Shown here: positions 5,680 through 8,608 of the stretch, in pieces
Numbering within the stretch: position 1 is the first letter of the stretch
How the letters are laid out: each line of letters opens with the position of its first letter
Assembly (NCBI GenBank): GCA_030600745.1
Contig: JAUVLL010000122.1
Coordinates: 1-8,608, forward strand
Direction of reading: 5' to 3'
DNA length: 8,608 nucleotides
Source: Spirochaetaceae bacterium
Lineage (GTDB): Bacteria; Spirochaetota; Spirochaetia; B11-G9
Made by a program: the position numbers and the translations under genes
The notes under the pieces: generated by a model
Databases searched by the model: none
Seen by the model: only the letters and a program-made list of their open reading frames with translations
Told to the model about the DNA's origin: nothing

Positions 5680-6994
5680 CAACGCGTTTTTTGATGTGTT
5701 CAGAATTAAAGATCTCAGGCAAAGAATATTTTTTACTATATTTATGCTGGCAATTTTCCGACTTGGTGCAACATTGCCTATCCCGGGAATTGATATAAAT
5801 GCTTTGAAGCTATATTTTATGTCGCAACAAGGTTCCGGTGCTATCGGGATTACCGAATATATAGATTTTTTTGCTGGTGGTGCATTCAAGAACTTTTCAA
5901 TTTTTATGCTTGGGATAATGCCTTATATATCTGCTCAGATAATAATGCAGCTTCTTCTGCTTGTTATTCCTTCTCTTAAGAAACTTTCAGAAGAGGAAGG
6001 CGGGCGTAAAAAAGTTCAGAGGATAACAAGGTATGCAACACTTGTAATATGTATTCTTCAGTCTTATGTCGTGACTGTCTATGCGAATTCAATACCTAAT
6101 GCTATCACAATGGGCAGACTGCAGTATACAATTATTGCGATGCTTACTGTCACAACAGGTACTGTATTTTTGATATGGATAGGTGAGCAGATTACGCAAC
6201 GGGGTGTTGGTAACGGTATTTCGTTGATTATTTTTGCAGGTATTGTTGCAAGAATGCCCAGTGGGTTTATTACACTGTTTAGAATGGTAAAAACAGGTGA
6301 AATAAATATGGTTCATGTAATCATAGTTCTGGGAATGTTTGTAGCTGTGATTGCTTTGGTAATTTATGAACAACAGGGTCAGAGGAAAATTCCGGTTAAT
6401 TATGCTAAACGGGTTGTGGGACGGAAAATGTATGGTGCTCAAAGTACTTATATCCCATTTAAAATTAATCCATCCGGGGTTATACCGGTAATCTTTGCGT
6501 CTTCTGTACTGACTTTTCCTCTTCAAATAGCAGGGAGTCTTGGACCTGAGGTGAAATGGCTTGCAAGTTTTTCTTACTGGCTGCGTCCTCAAGGTTCTTC
6601 GTATATAGTAATATATACTTTACTGATTATTTTCTTTGCGTATTTTTATACACAGGTAACACTTAATCCAGTAGAGATTGCGAAACAGATACGGGAAAAC
6701 GGCGGTTCAATACCTGGTATTCGTAGTGAAAAGATGGAAGAGCATCTATCTAAGATTCTAAACAGAATAGTTCTACCCGGATCGATATTTCTGGCGTTTA
6801 TTGCAGTAATACCGACTATGGTGCAGAAGCTTTTTAGCTTTCCAATAGAAGTAGCAATGCTGATGGGTGGTACTTCATTATTGATTATGGTTGGTGTCGA
6901 TCTTGATACTATGTCTCAGATCGAAGGTCACTTACGAATGCATCATCACGATGGATTGATGAAAAAAGGCAAGATTAGATCAAGGAATTTATAG
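5672..6994 (+). CDS. secY: Protein translocase subunit SecY
   Basis: A 440-residue integral membrane protein with about ten hydrophobic segments, forming the channel of the Sec translocase with SecE and SecG in the cytoplasmic membrane. Family signatures are the plug and second-helix region FFAGGAFKNFSIFMLGIMPY (66-85) and IWIGEQITQRGVGNGISLII (168-187). The cytoplasmic loop GGSIPGIRS (344-352) carries an arginine, R351, needed for SecA and ribosome interaction in E. coli. The C-terminal tail is LRMHHHDGLMKKGKIRSRNL. I chose ATG 5672, which overlaps rplO by eight bases and has AGAAGG at 5661-5666; an in-frame TTG at 5651 would add seven residues and is less likely. Unlike many bacteria, no adk, map or infA follows, and rpmJ begins 11 bases later. 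Confidence 0.97.
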   Translation: MFNNAFFDVFRIKDLRQRIFFTIFMLAIFRLGATLPIPGIDINALKLYFMSQQGSGAIGITEYIDFFAGGAFKNFSIFMLGIMPYISAQIIMQLLLLVIPSLKKLSEEEGGRKKVQRITRYATLVICILQSYVVTVYANSIPNAITMGRLQYTIIAMLTVTTGTVFLIWIGEQITQRGVGNGISLIIFAGIVARMPSGFITLFRMVKTGEINMVHVIIVLGMFVAVIALVIYEQQGQRKIPVNYAKRVVGRKMYGAQSTYIPFKINPSGVIPVIFASSVLTFPLQIAGSLGPEVKWLASFSYWLRPQGSSYIVIYTLLIIFFAYFYTQVTLNPVEIAKQIRENGGSIPGIRSEKMEEHLSKILNRIVLPGSIFLAFIAVIPTMVQKLFSFPIEVAMLMGGTSLLIMVGVDLDTMSQIEGHLRMHHHDGLMKKGKIRSRNL

Positions 6995-7005
6995 GGGATA
7001 AAAAG

Positions 7006-7119
7006 ATGAAAGTTAGAGCAAGTGTTAAACCTATGTGTGATAAATGTAAGGTTATACGAAGAAAAGGGGTTGTCAGAATTATTTGTGAAAATCCTAAACA
7101 TAAGCAAAGGCAGAAGTAG
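7006..7119 (+). CDS. rpmJ: 50S ribosomal protein L36, zinc-binding type
   Basis: A 37-residue protein with the classical L36 sequence: MKVRASVKPMCDKCKVIRRK, then GVVRIICENPKHKQRQK. The zinc ligands C11, C14, C27 and H32 are all present, so this is the zinc-dependent form, not the zinc-free paralogue some bacteria induce under starvation. L36 is the smallest large-subunit protein and stabilises 23S rRNA near the L6 and L16 region. AGGGGA at 6993-6998, overlapping the secY stop, lies seven bases before the ATG. The gene is a textbook bridge between the spc and alpha blocks, and rpsM begins after 11 bases. Confidence 0.98.
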   Translation: MKVRASVKPMCDKCKVIRRKGVVRIICENPKHKQRQK

Positions 7120-7130
7120 GGGGATCATAG

Positions 7131-7496
7131 ATGGCAAGAATTTCAGGAATAGACCTTCCGAATAAAGCAGTTAAAATTGCACTGACCTATATATATGGAA
7201 TCGGCAGAACTTCTGCTGTTGAAATTTGTAAAAAAGCTGGTATTGACACCAATATTAGAATTAATGATTTATCCCAGGATGACATTAATAAGCTTAGGAC
7301 AGCAATTGATAGTGAATATACTGTTGAAGGAAGACTTCGAACACAAACTGCCCTGAACATTAAGCGATTGATGGATATTGGTTGCTACAGAGGCCTTCGT
7401 CATAGAAGAGGTTTACCTGTAAGAGGACAGCGTACTAAAACAAACGCCCGAACCAGAAAGGGTAAGAAAAAGACAGTAGCCGGAAAGAAGAAATAG
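7131..7496 (+). CDS. rpsM: 30S ribosomal protein S13
   Basis: A 121-residue protein with ARISGIDLPNKAVKIALTYI (2-21), then YGIGRTSAVEICKKAGI (22-38), which covers the helix-two-turn-helix region. The signature CYRGLRHRRGLPVRGQRTKT (85-104) comes next, with a lysine-rich tail ending AGKKK. S13 lies in the head of the small subunit, bridges to L5 in the large subunit (B1 bridges), and its basic tail touches P-site tRNA. GGGGG at 7119-7123, continuous with the rpmJ stop, gives a normal seven-base spacing to the ATG. In E. coli the mRNA just upstream of rpsM folds into the pseudoknot bound by S4; only 11 non-coding bases are present here. Confidence 0.98.
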   Translation: MARISGIDLPNKAVKIALTYIYGIGRTSAVEICKKAGIDTNIRINDLSQDDINKLRTAIDSEYTVEGRLRTQTALNIKRLMDIGCYRGLRHRRGLPVRGQRTKTNARTRKGKKKTVAGKKK

Positions 7497-7499
7497 GTT

Positions 7500-7505
7500 G
7501 GAGGA
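7500..7505 (+). promoter_or_regulatory. Strong ribosome binding site for the GTG start of rpsK
   Basis: GGAGGA, a near-perfect match to the 16S anti-Shine-Dalgarno sequence, lies five bases before GTG 7511. It probably compensates for the weaker start codon and fixes the start. Confidence 0.75.
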
Positions 7506-7510
7506 AATAA

Positions 7511-7888
7511 GTGGCTAAAACAAAGAGAAAATCGAAGAAGACTGTATATGAAGGCAATGTTTATGTACAGGCAACTTTTAATAATACAATTGTTACTGTT
7601 ACTGATTTGAATGGAAATGCTGTATCATGGGCAAGTGCAGGGGGGTTAGGTTTTCGCGGTGCAAAGAAATCTACACCTTATGCAGCTCAGGTAACTGCAG
7701 AAACTGCAGCAAAAAAGGCAATTGATCTTGGACTTAAAGAAGTTCATGTGTATGTCAAAGGGCCGGGCGTTGGTCGTGAATCTGCAATACGTTCTCTTGG
7801 GACTCTCGGGCTGCTTGTTCGAAGTATTAAAGATGTAACACCGATTCCTCACAACGGCTGTAGACCTAAAAAGACAAGAAGAGTATAA
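7511..7888 (+). CDS. rpsK: 30S ribosomal protein S11
   Basis: A 125-residue protein with a basic N-terminal tail (MAKTKRKSKK). The family pattern follows: ATFNNTIVTVTDLNGNAVSW (21-40), SAGGLGFRGAKKSTPYAAQ (42-60), VKGPGVGRESAIRSL (82-96) and DVTPIPHNGCRPKKTRRV at the end. N115 in HNGC corresponds to the asparagine that becomes isoaspartate in E. coli S11. S11 lies on the platform of the small subunit at the E-site side, contacting S7, S18 and S21 and lining the mRNA exit path. The start codon is GTG at 7511, giving the expected MAK N-terminus and supported by the strong ribosome binding site upstream. rpsD follows 11 bases after the stop. Confidence 0.98.
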   Translation: MAKTKRKSKKTVYEGNVYVQATFNNTIVTVTDLNGNAVSWASAGGLGFRGAKKSTPYAAQVTAETAAKKAIDLGLKEVHVYVKGPGVGRESAIRSLGTLGLLVRSIKDVTPIPHNGCRPKKTRRV

Positions 7889-7899
7889 AGAGGTAAAAG

Positions 7900-8535
7900 A
7901 TGGCAAGATATGTAGGCCCTCAGTGCCGGCTTTGCCGGGCTGAAAATACAAAGCTCTTTCTTAAAGGGGAGAGATGCTATAGTGCCAAGTGCCCAATAGC
8001 AAAAAAAGCTAGCCCTCCCGGCAAGGGTCCCAGGTTCAGAGCAAAAAAAAGATCTGACTATGGAATCCAGCTGAGGGAAAAACAAAAATTAAAAAGAATA
8101 TTTGGAATGCTTGAAAAGCAGTTTAAACTTACATTCCAGGAAGCAGACAGACTTATGGGTAAAACAGGTGATAATCTGATTACACTGTTGGAAAGAAGAC
8201 TGGATAATACAGTTTACAGAATGCGTTTTGCTTCCTCCAGGAAGCAGGCAAGGCAGCTTATTTCTCATGGTCACATTCTGGTTAATGGAAAGAGAGTGAC
8301 CATTGGTTCATACCGTTTGAAAGTAAATGATGAAGTAGCGGTTCAGGCTAAAAGTCAGAAAATGGTTGTTATTAAGGAAAGCCTTAAAGAGTACACTAAA
8401 TCCGGTGTTTATCCCTGGATGGATTTAAACCCGGATGAAATGAAAGGCAGGATTAATGCATTTCCACAAAGAAGTGAAGTTATTGATCTTCTTGATGTAA
8501 ATGTTCAATTAATAGTAGAACTTTATTCGAGATAG
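7900..8535 (+). CDS. rpsD: 30S ribosomal protein S4, zinc-binding type
   Basis: A 211-residue protein starting MARYVGPQCRLCRAE. Four cysteines, C9, C12, C26 and C31 (C-x2-C-x13-C-x4-C), form the N-terminal zinc knuckle of the C+ form of S4; E. coli S4 lacks it. The S4 RNA-binding domain spans roughly 99-160 and includes RRLDNTVYRMRFASSRKQAR (99-118) and LISHGHILVNGKRV (120-133). The C-terminal end is EVIDLLDVNVQLIVELYSR. S4 initiates small-subunit assembly on the 16S 5' domain and, with S5, shapes decoding accuracy. It is placed between rpsK and rpoA as in many bacteria; in Borrelia, from memory, rpsD lies elsewhere. Two poly-A runs (8001-8007, 8043-8050) occur in its first quarter. The TAG stop forms part of the rpoA ribosome binding site TAGGAG. 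Confidence 0.98.
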   Translation: MARYVGPQCRLCRAENTKLFLKGERCYSAKCPIAKKASPPGKGPRFRAKKRSDYGIQLREKQKLKRIFGMLEKQFKLTFQEADRLMGKTGDNLITLLERRLDNTVYRMRFASSRKQARQLISHGHILVNGKRVTIGSYRLKVNDEVAVQAKSQKMVVIKESLKEYTKSGVYPWMDLNPDEMKGRINAFPQRSEVIDLLDVNVQLIVELYSR

Positions 8536-8543
8536 GAGTTTAC

Positions 8544-8608
8544 ATGGCGCAGAAAAACCTTTTAAAGGGATTCAAGATGCCGAAGGGGATAACCTTTGAG
8601 CACAGCGA
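8544..8608 (+). CDS. rpoA: DNA-directed RNA polymerase subunit alpha, N-terminal fragment (3' cut by window edge)
   Basis: Only 21 complete codons are present, reading MAQKNLLKGFKMPKGITFEH and continuing off the end. The K-P-K-G-like core, here MPKGITFEH, matches the start of bacterial RpoA, and the opening MAQKNLLKGFK resembles spirochaetal alpha subunits from memory. Alpha dimerises to nucleate RNA polymerase assembly and its C-terminal domain contacts promoter DNA and activators; none of those domains lie in this window. TAGGAG at 8533-8538, which contains the rpsD stop, is five bases before the ATG. The position after rpsD is the normal alpha-operon place, and rplQ would be expected next. 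The identity rests on context and a short N-terminus. Confidence 0.9.
   Translation, partial: MAQKNLLKGFKMPKGITFEHS

Noticed and set aside
6089..6592. A 167-codon open frame on the minus strand, inside secY
   Set aside because: It lies entirely antisense to well-conserved SecY, its product is rich in Ser, Asn, Thr, His and Tyr with no recognisable motif, and no ribosome binding site was evident. It is a shadow of the secY codons. The other minus-strand frames are rejected on the same grounds.
1..8608. A novel system or accessory island hidden in the cluster
   Set aside because: Every gene is a recognised ribosomal protein, SecY or RpoA in conserved order, and no gap exceeds 30 bases. There is no unexplained coding or non-coding space for such a system.

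Overview
This window is a slice through the conserved S10-spc-alpha ribosomal protein cluster of a bacterium. It holds 19 complete genes plus the 3' end of rplV and the 5' end of rpoA. All genes lie on the + strand and are packed almost end to end. The largest gap is 30 bases, and three junctions abut or overlap. I see no mobile element, CRISPR array, tRNA, rRNA, internal terminator or convincing promoter. All of it fits one long transcript that starts upstream of the window and continues past it.

Organism. The sequence is AT-rich, with A/T-ending codons favoured throughout. Several proteins look spirochaetal from memory of the families: the S3 stretch RTWKSKWYVDPREYADTL, L16 with FGEYGL and PYTKKPAETR, and the RpoA N-terminus MAQKNLLKGFK. 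The direct secY-rpmJ junction, with no adk, map or infA between, agrees with this. I infer Spirochaetota with moderate confidence and do not name a genus. No database comparison was possible.

Layout. Bases 1-1721 hold the end of the S10 block: rplV (partial), rpsC, rplP, rpmC, rpsQ. Bases 1740-6994 hold the spc block: rplN, rplX, rplE, rpsN, rpsH, rplF, rplR, rpsE, rpmD, rplO, secY. Bases 7006-8608 hold the alpha block: rpmJ, rpsM, rpsK, rpsD, rpoA (partial). The two classical operon boundaries (rpsQ/rplN and rpmJ/rpsM) are gaps of 18 and 11 bases, too small for separate promoters and leaders.

How the genes work together. The products build both ribosomal subunits, supply the SecY channel through which nascent membrane and secreted proteins leave, and begin RNA polymerase alpha. 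Many junctions suggest translational coupling: stop codons often merge into the next gene's Shine-Dalgarno sequence, and rplX/rplE and rplO/secY overlap. The proteins S14, S4 and L36 all keep their zinc-binding Cys/His sets.

I found no previously undescribed system. The observations offered are small: a pair of alternative hairpins at the rplP ribosome binding site, the fused stop/Shine-Dalgarno pattern, the lack of room for E. coli-style S8 and S4 autoregulatory leaders, and start-codon details.
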